Positions 21,679 through 32,964 of a DNA stretch of 64,000 bases are shown here, piece after piece; positions within the stretch are counted from its first letter, which is position 1; the number at the start of each line of letters is the position of its first letter. Made by a program: the position numbers and the translations under genes. The notes under the pieces were generated by a model. That model did no database searches. It saw only the letters and a list, made by a program, of their open reading frames with translations, and had not been told where the DNA came from. The DNA is from Paraburkholderia graminis C4D1M (lineage in GTDB: Bacteria > Pseudomonadota > Gammaproteobacteria > Burkholderiales > Burkholderiaceae): positions 1 to 64,000 of the forward strand of contig NZ_ABLD01000005.1 of the NCBI RefSeq assembly GCF_000172415.1, given 5' to 3'.

Positions 21679-22493
21679 AAACCCGTGTCATCACGGCGAT
21701 TATGCTTCTGGCGGTGTTCCTGCCCGTCACGTTGTTCGCGCCGGTCGGCGCGTTCGGCGCGCTGATCGCTTTCGTCGTCGTGTTCGCCGCATGGGAATGG
21801 GCCCGCCTGCTGAAGCTCGGCGGCGCCGGCCCGGTGATCTACGCGCTCGTCGCGGCGGTCGCGCTCGTGGCCAGCACGCGGCTTGGCATCGGCGTGGACA
21901 GCGCGCAGCCGTTTTACAAGGCGGCCGCCATTTTCTGGGTGATCGCCGGCCCGTTCGTGCTGCTGCGCAAGCCGACGCTCGCGCAAGGCGCCTGGCGCAG
22001 CTTTCTGCTGCTTGCCGGGATTGTGATATTCGTCGCCTGCTGGCATGCTCTCGTCGCCGCGCGCATGCAAGGCGTGCCGTTCGTGCTGTCGCTGCTGCTA
22101 TTGGTATGGCTCGCGGATATCGGCGCATACTTCTCGGGTAAGGCGTTCGGCAAGCACAAGCTCGCGCCCGCCATCAGTCCCGGCAAGACGTGGGAGGGCG
22201 CGATCGGCGGCTGGCTCGCGGTGATGATCGTCGCGGTGGCGGCGGTCCTTTCGCATGCGTTCGAGCCGACCCTGTATTCTGAGCTGTGGGCGCATTGGGG
22301 CGCCCCGCGCGCGCTGCTTGCCCTGACGCTGCTGGTGGCGTTCAGCGTGGTGGGCGACCTTTTTGAATCCATGATGAAACGCCAGGCCGGCGTGAAAGAT
22401 TCGAGCGGCCTGTTGCCGGGGCACGGAGGCGTGCTCGACCGCATCGACGCATTGTTGCCGGTGCTGCCGCTTGCCATGCTGCTGCTCGGCTAG
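21672..22493 (+). CDS. cdsA: Phosphatidate cytidylyltransferase
   Basis: Inner-membrane enzyme that forms CDP-diacylglycerol from phosphatidate and CTP, the entry to phospholipid synthesis. The 273-aa protein has about eight hydrophobic segments and the CdsA signature near the C-terminus, [20 protein letters not shown] followed by GVLDRID. It starts inside the end of uppS and ends 10 bases before dxr. Confidence 0.96.
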   Translation: MLKTRVITAIMLLAVFLPVTLFAPVGAFGALIAFVVVFAAWEWARLLKLGGAGPVIYALVAAVALVASTRLGIGVDSAQPFYKAAAIFWVIAGPFVLLRKPTLAQGAWRSFLLLAGIVIFVACWHALVAARMQGVPFVLSLLLLVWLADIGAYFSGKAFGKHKLAPAISPGKTWEGAIGGWLAVMIVAVAAVLSHAFEPTLYSELWAHWGAPRALLALTLLVAFSVVGDLFESMMKRQAGVKDSSGLLPGHGGVLDRIDALLPVLPLAMLLLG

Positions 22494-22503
22494 AGAAAGA
22501 GAT

Positions 22504-23709
22504 ATGCAAAAACGTCTGACATTGCTCGGTTCCACGGGCTCGATTGGAGACAGCACGCTCGACGTCGTCGCGCGTCATCCGGAGCGCTTTTCGGTTTATG
22601 CGCTCACTGCGCACCGCAACGGCGACAAGCTCGTCGAGCAATGCCTGCGCTTCCGGCCGGAAGTGGCGGTAGTCGGCGACGCCGACACGGCGGCGCGCGT
22701 CGCGGCCAAGCTGCGCGACGCGGGCTGCAAGACCGAGGTGACGCACGGCGCCGAGGCGCTCGTCGAGGTGTCGAAGAGCGACGGCTGCGACACCGTGGTC
22801 GCGGCCATCGTCGGTGCGGCCGGCCTCGCGCCGAGCCTCGCGGCCGCGCGCGCCGGCAAGCGCATTCTGCTCGCGAACAAGGAAGCGCTCGTGATGTCGG
22901 GCGCTATCTTCATGGACGCCGTGCATGACAACGGCGCCGTGCTCTTGCCGGTCGACAGCGAACACAACGCCATTTTCCAGTGCCTGCCGCGCGAAGCCGC
23001 GCTGCATGGTGGCGTCTCCAAGATCATCCTGACCGCGTCGGGCGGCCCGTTCCGCACGCGCGAACCGGCCACGCTCGCCGACGTCACGCCCGAAGAAGCC
23101 TGCAAGCATCCGAACTGGGTGATGGGCCGCAAGATCTCCGTCGACTCCGCGACCATGATGAACAAGGGCCTCGAGGTCATCGAGGCGCATTGGCTGTTCG
23201 GCTTGCCGGGCGAACGCATCGACGTGCTGATCCATCCGCAAAGCGTGATTCATTCGCTGGTGTCGTACGCCGACGGTTCGGTGCTCGCGCAACTCGGCAA
23301 CCCGGACATGCGCACGCCGATCGCCCACGCGCTCGCCTTCCCGGATCGCGTGGATTCGGGCGTCGCGCAACTGGATCTCGTGGAAATCGCGTCGCTGTCC
23401 TTTGAAAAACCGGACTACACGCGTTTCCCTTGCCTGGCATTGGCCATGAAGGCGCTCGCCGAAGGCGGCGTCGCCAGCGCGGCGCTCAATGCCGCCAACG
23501 AAATTGCTGTTGAAGCGTTCCTGTCGCGCCAGATCGGCTTCATGGCGATCGCGCAGGTGGTCGACTCGGTGCTCAACGCGTTGCCCAATCGCAGCGCGCA
23601 TGCGCTCGAAGACGTGATCGAAGCGGACGCCGACGCGCGTCGCGCCGCAGCCGAATTCATCGCGCGTCTGCCCGACGCCGCCCGCCGCACGGAACGCGCC
23701 GTCCAGTGA
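22504..23709 (+). CDS. dxr: 1-deoxy-D-xylulose 5-phosphate reductoisomerase
   Basis: Second step of the MEP isoprenoid pathway, using NADPH and a divalent metal to make 2-C-methyl-D-erythritol 4-phosphate. The ATG at 22504 is chosen ([20 protein letters not shown], 401 aa); the frame extends to 22471 inside cdsA. Motifs: the nucleotide-binding [28 protein letters not shown] and the flexible-loop region [20 protein letters not shown] with catalytic residues. With uppS and cdsA it supplies envelope lipids. Confidence 0.97.
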   Translation: MQKRLTLLGSTGSIGDSTLDVVARHPERFSVYALTAHRNGDKLVEQCLRFRPEVAVVGDADTAARVAAKLRDAGCKTEVTHGAEALVEVSKSDGCDTVVAAIVGAAGLAPSLAAARAGKRILLANKEALVMSGAIFMDAVHDNGAVLLPVDSEHNAIFQCLPREAALHGGVSKIILTASGGPFRTREPATLADVTPEEACKHPNWVMGRKISVDSATMMNKGLEVIEAHWLFGLPGERIDVLIHPQSVIHSLVSYADGSVLAQLGNPDMRTPIAHALAFPDRVDSGVAQLDLVEIASLSFEKPDYTRFPCLALAMKALAEGGVASAALNAANEIAVEAFLSRQIGFMAIAQVVDSVLNALPNRSAHALEDVIEADADARRAAAEFIARLPDAARRTERAVQ

Positions 23710-23716
23710 GGCGCCT

Positions 23717-25120
23717 ATGAATCTGCTGATCGAAGTGCTCGCCTTCGCGGTCGCGATTGGCGTGCTGGTGGTCGTCCACGAATATGGGCATTACAGCGTG
23801 GCGCGGCTGTGCGGCGTCAAGGTGCTGCGCTTTTCGATTGGCTTCGGCAAGCCGCTGTTCCAATGGGTCAGTCCGAAGAGCGGCACCGAATGGACGGTCG
23901 CCGCGCTGCCGCTCGGCGGCTACGTGAAGATGCTCGACGAGCGCGAGACGGGCGGCGCGCCGATTCCCGCCGAAGCGCTGCCGCATGCGTTTAACCGGCA
24001 GTCGGTGTGGCGCCGCATCGCAATCGTCGCGGCCGGGCCGGTCGCGAATTTCCTGCTTGCCATCGTCCTGTTCGGCCTCGTGTTCGCGACCGGCGTCACC
24101 GAGCCGGCGGCGATCCTTGCCACGCCCGCGCCCAACACGACCGCTGCGGCCGCCGGTTTCGAAGGCGGCGAAACAGTGGTGGCGGTGCGCGCGGAGAACG
24201 CGGCCGAATCCGAGCCGGTGCGCTCGTGGTCCGACTTGCGCTGGAAGCTGCTCGGCGCGGCGTTCGATCACAAGCGCGTCGTGCTGATCGCAAAAGGCGC
24301 GAACGGCCCGTCCGACTTCCAGCTCGATTTGCGCGGTGTCACCGAAAAGGACGTCGACGACGACTTCATGTCGCGGCTCGGCTTCGAACCCGGCGGCGGC
24401 AAGCTGACGGTTGCCGGCGTGCAGCCGGGCAGTGCCGCGCAAAAGGCGGGACTTCTTCCGGGCGATCGCTTGCGCGCGATCAACGGAGTCGCGACTGATA
24501 ACGCCACAGCCTTCATCGCGTATGTAAAATCGCACGCCGGCCAAGCGCTGACGCTGCAAGTGGAGCGCGCAGCCGCGGGTCAAACGGAAGCACAGGGCGC
24601 GGGCAAGCTCGAAGACATCAGGATCGTTCCGCAAGCGCAGCGCGACGCGGCAACGGGGCAGCAGGTCGGTCGCATCGGCGCTGAGCTTGCGACCCAGGTG
24701 CCGTCCATCAACGTGCGTTATGGACCGGTCGAAAGCCTTCAGCTCGGCGTGCGCCGCACGTGGGATCTCGCGGTTTACTCGGTGCGGATGTTCGGCCGCA
24801 TGATCGTTGGCGATGCATCGCTGAAGAATCTGTCGGGTCCGGTGACCATCGCCGATTACGCAGGAAAGAGCGCACGTCTGGGTCCTTCTGCATTCCTGTC
24901 GTTCCTCGCCCTCGTCAGTATTAGCCTCGGTGTACTGAACCTGCTACCAATTCCGGTATTGGACGGGGGTCATCTGTTATATTATTTGGTTGAAGCTGTG
25001 ACCGGTAAAGTTGTCTCCGATCGCTGGCAACTCGTTTTTCAGAGGGCGGGTCTCGCCTGCATCGTCGCTTTGTCGGCGATTGCACTGTTCAACGATCTCG
25101 CTCGTTTAATCCACTTTTAA
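23717..25120 (+). CDS. rseP: RseP, site-2 intramembrane zinc metalloprotease
   Basis: Inner-membrane protease that cleaves anti-sigma factor RseA in the sigma-E envelope stress pathway. The 467-aa protein has HEYGH (the HExxH zinc site) in the first membrane helix, two PDZ regions in the periplasmic part (one around KLTVAGVQPGSAAQKAGLLPGD), and the C-terminal NLLPIPVLDGGHLLYYL helix with the third metal ligand. It starts 7 bases after dxr and precedes bamA, the usual order. Confidence 0.96.
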   Translation: MNLLIEVLAFAVAIGVLVVVHEYGHYSVARLCGVKVLRFSIGFGKPLFQWVSPKSGTEWTVAALPLGGYVKMLDERETGGAPIPAEALPHAFNRQSVWRRIAIVAAGPVANFLLAIVLFGLVFATGVTEPAAILATPAPNTTAAAAGFEGGETVVAVRAENAAESEPVRSWSDLRWKLLGAAFDHKRVVLIAKGANGPSDFQLDLRGVTEKDVDDDFMSRLGFEPGGGKLTVAGVQPGSAAQKAGLLPGDRLRAINGVATDNATAFIAYVKSHAGQALTLQVERAAAGQTEAQGAGKLEDIRIVPQAQRDAATGQQVGRIGAELATQVPSINVRYGPVESLQLGVRRTWDLAVYSVRMFGRMIVGDASLKNLSGPVTIADYAGKSARLGPSAFLSFLALVSISLGVLNLLPIPVLDGGHLLYYLVEAVTGKVVSDRWQLVFQRAGLACIVALSAIALFNDLARLIHF

Positions 25121-25187
25121 AGTGTCCGGCGGCGCTCACAATAGCGACCGTCCGACCTGATGCAGCTATACACACTGGGGAAGCACG

Positions 25188-27500
25188 TTGTTTAAACCTC
25201 ATCGCTTTGTTCCGAAGACGGTTATAGCCGCGGCATTCGCCGCGCATGGGCTGGTTGCTCACGCAACCACGCCCTTCGTGGTGCAAGACATCCGGATCGA
25301 GGGATTGCAACGCGTCGAACCCGGTACGGTGTTCGCCTACCTGCCCATCAAGCAGGGCGACACGTTCAACGACGACAAGGCATCCGAAGCGATTCGCGCG
25401 CTGTACGCAACGGGTTTCTTCAACGACGTCAAGATCGCGACCGAAGGCAATGTAGTGATCGTGCAGGTGCTGGAGCGTCCGGCCATCGGCACGATCGACT
25501 TCGCGGGCATTCACGAATTCGACAAGGAAAACCTGACCAAGGCGCTGCGCGCGGTCGGTTTGTCGCAAGGCCGTTACTACGACAAGGCGCTCGTCGATAA
25601 GGCGGAACAGGAACTGAAGCGCCAGTACCTGACGCGCGGCTACTATGCAGCCGAAGTCACGACCACCATCACGCCGATCGACCGCAATCGCGTCTCGGTG
25701 CTGTTCTCGGTGGCCGAAGGGCCGAGCGCCAAGATTCGCCAGATTAACTTTATCGGCAACAAGGCGTTCAGCACCGGCACGCTGCGCGACGAAATGCAGT
25801 TGTCCACGCCGAACTGGTTCTCGTGGTACACGAAGAATGACCTGTACGCGAAAGACAAGCTCACCGGCGACCTCGAAAATATCCGCTCGTACTACCTGAA
25901 CCGCGGCTATCTCGAGTTCAACATCGAGTCGACCCAGGTGTCGATCACGCCGGACAAGAAGGACATGTATCTGACGGTCACGCTGCATGAAGGCGAGCCG
26001 TACACCATCTCGAGCATCAAGCTGGCCGGCAATCTGCTCGACCGCGAGCCGGAGCTCGCGAAGCTCATCAAGATCAAACCGGGCGACCGCTTCTCGGCCG
26101 AAAAGCTGCAATCCACGACCAAGGCAATCGTCGACAAGCTGGGCGAATACGGTTACGCGTTCGCGACCGTCAACGCGCAGCCGCAGATCGACCAGTCGAA
26201 TCACAAGGTGGACCTGACGCTGCAAGTGGACCCGAGCCGCCGGGTCTACGTGCGCCGCATCAACGTGGTGGGCAACACCCGTACGCGCGACGAAGTGGTG
26301 CGCCGCGAAATGCGCCAGCTCGAAAGCTCGTGGTTCGACTCGAACCGCCTCGCGTTGTCGAAAGACCGTATCAACCGTCTTGGCTACTTTACCGACGTCG
26401 ACGTGACCACGATCCCCGTGGAAGGCACGCCCGACCAGGTGGACGTGGACGTGAAGGTCGCCGAAAAACCGACCGGCGCCATTACGCTGGGCGCGGGCTT
26501 CTCGTCGACGGACAAGGTGGTGCTGTCCGCAGGCGTCTCGCAAGACAACGTGTTCGGTTCGGGCACGAGCCTCGCGGTGAACGTCAACACCGCGAAGACG
26601 TATCGCACGTTGACCGTCACGCAGGTCGACCCGTACTTCACGGTGGACGGCATCAAGCGTATTACCGACGTCTACTACCGCACGTATCAGCCGCTGTATT
26701 ACTCGACCGATTCGAGCTTCAAGATCGTCACGATGGGCGGCGACCTGAAGTTCGGCATCCCGTTCTCGGAAGTCGATACGGTGTACTTCGGCGCGGGTCT
26801 GGAGCAGAACAAGCTCGACGTCGACGCGAACACGCCGGCATCGTACAAGCAATACGTCGACGACTTCGGCCGCGTGTCGAACAACGTGCCGGTCACGGTG
26901 GGCTGGTCGCGCGACGCGCGCGACAGCGCGCTCGTGCCGAGCCGCGGCTACTTCGCGCAGGCGAACGCCGAATACGGCACGCCGATCGGCAGCACGCAGT
27001 ATTACAAGGCCGACATCAACGCACAGTACTATTACTCGTTTGCGCGCGGCTTCGTGCTGGGCTTCAACTTCCAGGGCGGCTACGGCAAGGGCACGGGCGG
27101 CAAGCCATACCCGATTTTCAAGAACTACTACGCGGGCGGTATCGGTTCGGTCCGTGGCTACGAGCCGAGCTCGCTCGGTCCGCGCGACAAGACGACGGGC
27201 GATCCGATCGGCGGCTCGAAGCTGCTCGTCGGCAACATCGAATTGACATTCCCGCTGCCGGGCACCGGCTATGATCGCACCTTGCGCGTGTTCACGTTCC
27301 TCGACGCCGGTAACGTCTGGGCGGACGCGAGCGCTGCGGCCAATTCGAACGGCGCGAACGGTCTGCGTTACGGCTACGGTGTCGGTCTCGCATGGATTTC
27401 GCCGATCGGGCCGCTCAAGCTGAGCCTGGGCTTCCCGCTCACGAAGCATACGGGCGACCAGTATCAGAAGTTCCAGTTCCAGATCGGGACGGCGTTCTGA
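25188..27500 (+). CDS. bamA: BamA, outer-membrane protein assembly factor
   Basis: Core of the BAM complex that inserts beta-barrel proteins into the outer membrane. It is 770 aa: a signal peptide (cleaved near LVAHA), five POTRA domains to about residue 420, and a 16-strand C-terminal barrel ending in Phe (QFQIGTAF), the usual outer-membrane signature. The GSVRGYEPSSLGPRD segment is the conserved L6 loop with the VRGY motif. The start is a TTG at 25188 preceded by GGGGAAG; no better ATG exists before the signal peptide. Confidence 0.97.
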   Translation: MFKPHRFVPKTVIAAAFAAHGLVAHATTPFVVQDIRIEGLQRVEPGTVFAYLPIKQGDTFNDDKASEAIRALYATGFFNDVKIATEGNVVIVQVLERPAIGTIDFAGIHEFDKENLTKALRAVGLSQGRYYDKALVDKAEQELKRQYLTRGYYAAEVTTTITPIDRNRVSVLFSVAEGPSAKIRQINFIGNKAFSTGTLRDEMQLSTPNWFSWYTKNDLYAKDKLTGDLENIRSYYLNRGYLEFNIESTQVSITPDKKDMYLTVTLHEGEPYTISSIKLAGNLLDREPELAKLIKIKPGDRFSAEKLQSTTKAIVDKLGEYGYAFATVNAQPQIDQSNHKVDLTLQVDPSRRVYVRRINVVGNTRTRDEVVRREMRQLESSWFDSNRLALSKDRINRLGYFTDVDVTTIPVEGTPDQVDVDVKVAEKPTGAITLGAGFSSTDKVVLSAGVSQDNVFGSGTSLAVNVNTAKTYRTLTVTQVDPYFTVDGIKRITDVYYRTYQPLYYSTDSSFKIVTMGGDLKFGIPFSEVDTVYFGAGLEQNKLDVDANTPASYKQYVDDFGRVSNNVPVTVGWSRDARDSALVPSRGYFAQANAEYGTPIGSTQYYKADINAQYYYSFARGFVLGFNFQGGYGKGTGGKPYPIFKNYYAGGIGSVRGYEPSSLGPRDKTTGDPIGGSKLLVGNIELTFPLPGTGYDRTLRVFTFLDAGNVWADASAAANSNGANGLRYGYGVGLAWISPIGPLKLSLGFPLTKHTGDQYQKFQFQIGTAF

Positions 27501-27547
27501 TCCGCGTTGCGGACGGCTCGCCAAACAACAGTATCGAGAGGATCACT

Positions 27548-28069
27548 TTGCTAACCGGTATGTTTTCGAAACGTGTGGCTTGCGCGCTGGCGCTGGCAAT
27601 GACGCTGGGCGTCGGAGTGGCGCACGCTCAGGAAGCCAGGATCGCCGCGGTGAATTCGGACCGGATTCTGCGGGAATCGGCGGCGGCGAAGGCGGCCCAG
27701 GTCAAGCTCGAGGCCGAGTTCGCCAAGCGCGACAAGGACCTCGCGGACATGGCGCAGAAGCTCAAGTCGATGTCCGATTCGCTCGACAAGAACGGCGCGT
27801 CGATGTCGTCCACGGACCGTGCGCAAAAGCAGCGCGATCTGTCGCAACTCGACACCGACTTCCAGCGCAAGCAACGCGAGTTCCGCGAAGACCTGAATCA
27901 GCGCCGCAATGAAGAACTGGCAGCGGTGCTGGATCGCGCGAACAAGGTGATCAAGCAGATCGCCGAGGCGCAGCACTATGACCTGATCGTGCAGGAAGCG
28001 GTGTATGTGAGCCCGCGCATCGATATTACGGATCAGGTGCTCAAGGCTCTCGCGGCTTCAGGCAACTGA
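27548..28069 (+). CDS. skp: Skp/OmpH periplasmic chaperone
   Basis: Periplasmic holdase that carries unfolded outer-membrane proteins to BAM. The 173-aa protein has a signal peptide (cleavage near GVAHAQ), a short beta part (ARIAAVNSDRIL) and a long charged helical hairpin, as in OmpH/Skp. The TTG at 27548 is preferred because GAGAGGA ends 5 bases upstream; the internal ATG at 27560 has no good ribosome site. It follows bamA by 47 bases. Confidence 0.92.
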   Translation: MLTGMFSKRVACALALAMTLGVGVAHAQEARIAAVNSDRILRESAAAKAAQVKLEAEFAKRDKDLADMAQKLKSMSDSLDKNGASMSSTDRAQKQRDLSQLDTDFQRKQREFREDLNQRRNEELAAVLDRANKVIKQIAEAQHYDLIVQEAVYVSPRIDITDQVLKALAASGN

Positions 28070-28149
28070 AGGCGGTAGCAGAGCGCCGACAGCGCGCACT
28101 GACAGCGCGCACCGACAAGTTGTACTGATCAGCAGGAGACACGATAGGC

Positions 28150-29274
28150 ATGGCTTTTACGCTCGAGGACATCGTCCAGCGGTTCGGCGGTGAAGTAGTG
28201 GGAGACGGTTCGCAGCGCGTCGGCAGTCTGGCGCCGCTCGACCAGGCAGGCCCGGACCAGCTGGCGTTCCTCGCCAACCCGAAGTACCTGTCGCAAGTCG
28301 AAACAACCCGCGCGGGCGCGGTGCTGATCAATGCGGACGACCTCGCGAAGCTCGCATCGGGCAGCGGGCGTAATTTCATCGTCACACCGAACCCGTACGC
28401 TTACTTCGCGCGCGTCGCGCAAACCTTCATCGACCTCGCCACGCCGAAGGTCGCGCCCGGCATTCATCCGAGCGCGACGATCGATCCGTCCGCGCAGATC
28501 GCCGCAAGCGCGGTGATCGGGCCGCATGTCACGGTGGAAGCGGGCGCGGTCATCGGCGAAAATGTGCGGCTCGACGCGAACGTGGCCATTGGCCGCGGCA
28601 CGCGCATCGGCGCTGGCTCGCATCTCTATCCGAATGTCACCGTGTATCACGGCTGCAAGCTCGCCGAGCGCGTGATCGTGCACGCGGGCGCGGTCATCGG
28701 TTCGGACGGCTTCGGCTTCGCGCCGGATTTCGTCGGCGAAGGCGACGCGCGCACCGGTAGCTGGGTGAAGATTCCGCAGGTGGGCGGCGTGTCGATCGCG
28801 GCGGACGTCGAAATCGGTGCGAACACCACGATCGACCGCGGCGCAATGGCCGATACGATCATCGAGGAGTGCGTGAAAATCGACAACCTCGTGCAGATCG
28901 GGCACAACTGCAAAGTCGGCGCGTACACGGTCATTGCCGGTTGCGCGGGCATTGCGGGCAGCACGACCATCGGCCGTCACTGCATGATCGGCGGCGCGGT
29001 CGGCATTGCCGGGCATGTGACGCTGGCCGATCACGTGATCGTGACCGCGAAGTCCGGCGTGTCCAAGTCGCTGCTCAAGCCCGGCATGTACACCAGCGCG
29101 TTCCCGGCCGTGAATCACGCCGACTGGAACAAGAGCGCGGCCTTGCTGCGCAATATCGACAAGCTTCGCGACCGCATCAAGGCACTGGAAAACGCCGCCG
29201 CGGATCAGCAGGACAGCAAGCCGGCGAGCGCGGCATCCGGCGCGGCAGGTCATGCACGGAGCGAGAAAAGCTAG
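28150..29274 (+). CDS. lpxD: UDP-3-O-(3-hydroxyacyl)glucosamine N-acyltransferase
   Basis: Third step of lipid A synthesis, adding the N-linked hydroxyacyl chain from acyl-ACP. The 374-aa protein has an N-terminal uridine-binding domain, then a left-handed beta-helix of hexapeptide repeats ([20 protein letters not shown] and others). The catalytic His lies in [19 protein letters not shown]. The Ala/Ser/Asp-rich tail after residue 340 is longer than in E. coli. Start ATG 28150. Confidence 0.97.
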   Translation: MAFTLEDIVQRFGGEVVGDGSQRVGSLAPLDQAGPDQLAFLANPKYLSQVETTRAGAVLINADDLAKLASGSGRNFIVTPNPYAYFARVAQTFIDLATPKVAPGIHPSATIDPSAQIAASAVIGPHVTVEAGAVIGENVRLDANVAIGRGTRIGAGSHLYPNVTVYHGCKLAERVIVHAGAVIGSDGFGFAPDFVGEGDARTGSWVKIPQVGGVSIAADVEIGANTTIDRGAMADTIIEECVKIDNLVQIGHNCKVGAYTVIAGCAGIAGSTTIGRHCMIGGAVGIAGHVTLADHVIVTAKSGVSKSLLKPGMYTSAFPAVNHADWNKSAALLRNIDKLRDRIKALENAAADQQDSKPASAASGAAGHARSEKS

Positions 29275-29481
29275 TTTTCCGGACGGCCCGCCGACTCCGC
29301 GTAAAATGGCGGGCGAATATCAGGAAGCGAAGAGGGTTGCCGTGACCCGCGGTGGCACGGCAACCGGTTCACGGCGAGCGCCGGCAGCATGCGCTCATCA
29401 CGCGCTAACAACGCGTTGACAACCCACCTGCACCAGCATCCGCAGTCATCATCGCGCAGTCAATGCGTGAGCAGAAACACC

Positions 29482-29946
29482 ATGAGCACCGAAAAAATCA
29501 ATCTCGACATCCATAAGATTCTCACGCTGCTGCCCCATCGTTACCCGATCCTGCTGGTCGACCGGGTGCTCGAACTCGAGCCGCACAAGAGCATCAAAGC
29601 GTTGAAGAACGTGTCGATCAACGAGCCGTATTTCCAGGGGCATTTCCCGACGCGTCCGGTCATGCCTGGCGTACTGATCCTCGAAGCGCTTGCGCAAACG
29701 GCGGCGCTGCTGACGTTCTCGGAAGAGCCGAGCGATCCGTCGAACACGCTGTATCTGTTTGTCGGTATCGACAACGCGCGCTTCAAGCGTGTCGTCGAGC
29801 CGGGCGATCAGCTCATCCTGAACTGCACGTTCGAACGGCATATGCGCGGCATCTGGAAGTTCAAGGCGCGGGCCGAGGTGGACGGCGTGGTGGCGGCTGA
29901 AGCCGACCTGATGTGCGCGGTGCGTCACACGGACAAGGACGCCTGA
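29482..29946 (+). CDS. fabZ: 3-hydroxyacyl-ACP dehydratase FabZ
   Basis: Dehydrates 3-hydroxyacyl-ACP in fatty-acid elongation, competing with LpxA/LpxD for the same substrate pool. The ATG at 29482 ([14 protein letters not shown]) gives 154 aa, the family length; the frame stays open upstream to 29389 but that part is not conserved. The hot-dog fold active site is [20 protein letters not shown], with catalytic His and Glu. It lies inside the lpx cluster as in most proteobacteria. Confidence 0.97.
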   Translation: MSTEKINLDIHKILTLLPHRYPILLVDRVLELEPHKSIKALKNVSINEPYFQGHFPTRPVMPGVLILEALAQTAALLTFSEEPSDPSNTLYLFVGIDNARFKRVVEPGDQLILNCTFERHMRGIWKFKARAEVDGVVAAEADLMCAVRHTDKDA

Positions 29947-30051
29947 ATCAAGGGCACCTGACTCGAGCTTCGGCCAGCCGGCGCCTCATGCAGCGCAGCC
30001 GGCTCGCCGCAGCCCATCCAGACAACGCAACAGAATCAGAAGCGAGGACGC

Positions 30052-30840
30052 ATGAGCAGGATTCATCCCACTGCGATCGTCGAACCGGGCGCACAACTCG
30101 ACGAATCCGTTGAAGTCGGACCGTATGCCGTGATCGGCGCGCATGTCAGGATCGGCGCGCGGACCACGGTCGGCTCGCACAGTGTGATCGAAGGTCACAC
30201 CACGATCGGCGAAGACAACCGCATCGGCCACTACGCATCGGTCGGCGGCCGTCCGCAGGACATGAAGTACAAAGACGAGCCGACGCGGCTCGAGATCGGC
30301 AACCGCAACACGATCCGCGAATTCACCACGATCCACACCGGCACTGTGCAGGACGCGGGCGTGACCACGCTCGGCGACGACAACTGGATCATGGCGTACG
30401 TGCACATCGGCCATGACTGCCATGTCGGCAACAACGTCATTCTGTCGAGCAACGCGCAGATGGCGGGCCATGTGACGATCGGCGACCACGCGATTGTCGG
30501 CGGCATGTCGGGCGTGCATCAGTTCGTGCGCATCGGCGCGCATTCCATGCTGGGCGGCGCATCGGCGCTCGTGCAGGACATTCCGCCGTTCGTGATCGCG
30601 GCCGGCAACAAGGCGGAGCCGCACGGCATCAACGTCGAAGGTCTGCGCCGCCGCGGGTTCTCGCCGGACGCCATCTCGGCGCTGCGCTCGGCGTACCGTC
30701 TGTTGTACAAGAACAGCCTGTCGCTCGAGGAAGCCAAGGCGCAACTGCGTGAGCTTGCATCCGCCGGCGGCGACGGCGACGGCCCGGTTGGGACGCTGCT
30801 CGCATTCGTCGAAGCGTCGCAGCGCGGCATCATCCGCTAA
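30052..30840 (+). CDS. lpxA: UDP-N-acetylglucosamine acyltransferase
   Basis: First committed step of lipid A synthesis. The 262-aa trimeric beta-helix protein starts [17 protein letters not shown] and carries hexapeptide repeats. The catalytic His lies in the [20 protein letters not shown] region, and a helical C-terminal domain follows from [15 protein letters not shown]. It ends 3 bases before lpxB. Confidence 0.97.
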   Translation: MSRIHPTAIVEPGAQLDESVEVGPYAVIGAHVRIGARTTVGSHSVIEGHTTIGEDNRIGHYASVGGRPQDMKYKDEPTRLEIGNRNTIREFTTIHTGTVQDAGVTTLGDDNWIMAYVHIGHDCHVGNNVILSSNAQMAGHVTIGDHAIVGGMSGVHQFVRIGAHSMLGGASALVQDIPPFVIAAGNKAEPHGINVEGLRRRGFSPDAISALRSAYRLLYKNSLSLEEAKAQLRELASAGGDGDGPVGTLLAFVEASQRGIIR

Positions 30841-30843
30841 GCG

Positions 30844-32013
30844 ATGGCATTGCAACCCAGTCCGCTGCGCATCGCGATGGTGGCCGGCGAGCCGTCCGGC
30901 GACCTGCTGGCGTCGTCGCTGCTGGACGGCCTTGCGAGCCGCCTGCCTGCCGCCACGCATTATTACGGGATCGGCGGTCCGCGCATGGTCGCCACCGGTT
31001 TCGACGCTCATTGGCCGATGGAAAAGCTGTCCGTGCGCGGCTATGTCGAAGCGCTGCGGCATATCCCCGAGATTCTGCGCATCCGCACCGACCTGAAGCG
31101 TCAACTGCTGGCCGAGCCGCCCTCGGTGTTCGTCGGCGTCGACGCGCCCGATTTCAACTTCGGGCTCGAGCATCCGCTGCGCGAGGCCGGCATCCCGACC
31201 GTTCACTTCGTGTGCCCGTCCATCTGGGCGTGGCGCGGCGGGCGCATCAAGAAGATCGCCAAGGCGGTCGACCATATGCTGTGCGTGTTCCCGTTCGAAA
31301 CGGCGCTGCTCGAAAAGGCGGGCGTCGCGGCATCGTACGTGGGTCATCCTCTCGCCGACGAAATTCCGCTTGAGCCGGACACGCTCGGCGCGCGCCGCAC
31401 GCTCGGTCTCGCGGAAAGCGGTCCGGTCATCGCGGTGCTGCCGGGCAGCCGCCGCTCGGAGATCGATCTGATCGGGCCGACGTTTTTCGCCGCGATGGAA
31501 ATGATGCAGCACCAGGAGCCCGGTCTGCGCTTCGTGATGCCCGCGGCGACGCCGGCGTTGCGCGAGATGCTGCGCCCGCTGGTCGATTCGCACCCCGGTC
31601 TCGCGCTGACCATTACGGACGGCCAGTCGCAACTCGCCATGACCGCTGCCGACGCGATCCTCGTTAAAAGCGGCACGGTCACGCTCGAGGCCGCGCTCCT
31701 GAAAAAGCCAATGGTCATCTCGTACAAGGTGCCTTGGCTGACGGGTCAGATCATGCGCCGGCAGGGTTATCTGCCGTACGTCGGCTTGCCGAACATTCTG
31801 GCGGGCCGCTTCGTGGTGCCGGAAATCCTGCAGCACTTCGCGACGCCGCAGGCGCTCGCCGAAGCCACGCTGAAACAGTTGCGCGATGAAGCCAACCGGC
31901 GCACGCTGACGGAAATCTTCACGGAGATGCATCACGTGCTGAAGCAGAACACCGCGCAGCGTGCGGCGGAAGTGGTCGCGAGTGTCGTTGAGAAGCGCAG
32001 GGCGCGGCCGTGA
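30844..32013 (+). CDS. lpxB: Lipid-A-disaccharide synthase
   Basis: Glycosyltransferase that joins lipid X and UDP-diacylglucosamine to form the lipid A disaccharide. The 389-aa protein shows GT-B fold elements: [18 protein letters not shown] at the N-terminus, [20 protein letters not shown], and the LPGSRRSEI nucleotide-binding segment. The stop overlaps the rnhB start by four bases. Confidence 0.97.
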   Translation: MALQPSPLRIAMVAGEPSGDLLASSLLDGLASRLPAATHYYGIGGPRMVATGFDAHWPMEKLSVRGYVEALRHIPEILRIRTDLKRQLLAEPPSVFVGVDAPDFNFGLEHPLREAGIPTVHFVCPSIWAWRGGRIKKIAKAVDHMLCVFPFETALLEKAGVAASYVGHPLADEIPLEPDTLGARRTLGLAESGPVIAVLPGSRRSEIDLIGPTFFAAMEMMQHQEPGLRFVMPAATPALREMLRPLVDSHPGLALTITDGQSQLAMTAADAILVKSGTVTLEAALLKKPMVISYKVPWLTGQIMRRQGYLPYVGLPNILAGRFVVPEILQHFATPQALAEATLKQLRDEANRRTLTEIFTEMHHVLKQNTAQRAAEVVASVVEKRRARP

Positions 32014-32831
32014 GCGACGAACGCACCAAGCGCACTAACGAGCGCGCCGCTGCGCACGCCGCTGCCCGCTCGCCACGCCGCAAGACCGCGGCCGTCGCCA
32101 GCGCGGCGACTCGGCAGGTCGGCCTGAACTTCGAGACGGCGGACGACATCGTCTGCGGCGTCGACGAAGCCGGGCGCGGGCCGCTGGCCGGGCCGGTCGT
32201 CGCTGCTGCTGTGATTTTCGATCCGTCGAAGCCGATGATTCGCGGCCTCGACGATTCGAAAGTGCTTACCGCGAAAAAGCGCGACGAACTGTACGAGAAG
32301 ATCGTCGACCGTGCGCTCGCTTACTGCATCGCCTCGGCAACGGTCGAGGAAATCGATACGCTGAACATTCTGCATGCCACCATGCTGGCCATGAAGCGCG
32401 CGGTAGAAGGGCTGTCCGTCACGCCGACGCTCGTGAAGGTGGACGGCAACCGCTGCCCGATGCTGAGCGTTCGCAGCGAAGCGGTGATCGGCGGCGACGC
32501 ACTGGTCAAAAGCATTTCGGCGGCGTCGATTCTCGCGAAGGTGACGCGCGACCGGATGCTGCTCGAATTGCACCAGACTCATCCCGTGTACGGCTTTAAC
32601 GCGCATGCCGGCTACGGCACGCCGCAGCATCTGGCGGCCTTGCGTGAACATGGGCCGTGCGAGCATCACCGGCGCTCGTTCGCACCCGTGCGCGAAGCGC
32701 ATCTGCGATTCGGCACCGGCGTGCCGCTGCCGGCGGGCGAGATTATCGCCGTGCCGGAAATGCTCGCGGACGGCGTGCTGGACGATGCGCTGCTCGACAG
32801 CGACGCGTTCGGCGAACGCAGCGGCGCGTGA
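32010..32831 (+). CDS. rnhB: Ribonuclease HII
   Basis: Removes ribonucleotides and RNA-DNA hybrids from DNA. The catalytic block [20 protein letters not shown] contains the first Asp and Glu; further acidic residues lie in [12 protein letters not shown] and near AKVTRDRML. From the GTG at 32010 the protein is 273 aa, including about 45 basic, Ala-rich N-terminal residues absent from E. coli RNase HII. A later start cannot be excluded, but the GTG overlaps the lpxB stop (GTGA), which suggests coupling. Confidence 0.93.
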   Translation: MSDERTKRTNERAAAHAAARSPRRKTAAVASAATRQVGLNFETADDIVCGVDEAGRGPLAGPVVAAAVIFDPSKPMIRGLDDSKVLTAKKRDELYEKIVDRALAYCIASATVEEIDTLNILHATMLAMKRAVEGLSVTPTLVKVDGNRCPMLSVRSEAVIGGDALVKSISAASILAKVTRDRMLLELHQTHPVYGFNAHAGYGTPQHLAALREHGPCEHHRRSFAPVREAHLRFGTGVPLPAGEIIAVPEMLADGVLDDALLDSDAFGERSGA

Positions 32832-32964
32832 GCATAAGACGCCACAGCTAACGTGGCACAATCGCCCGTCAATGCTGCCGTCGCCGTAACCAGCACCTAG
32901 CCGCACCGCCTGCGATCAACCACGCGCTCATCCTTTTCCTCATTTCTCACCGTCTTCGCTGCCT

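Noticed and set aside
25089-27524. 811-codon minus-strand open frame over bamA
   Set aside because: Antisense shadow; BamA on the plus strand has a signal peptide, POTRA domains and a terminal Phe.
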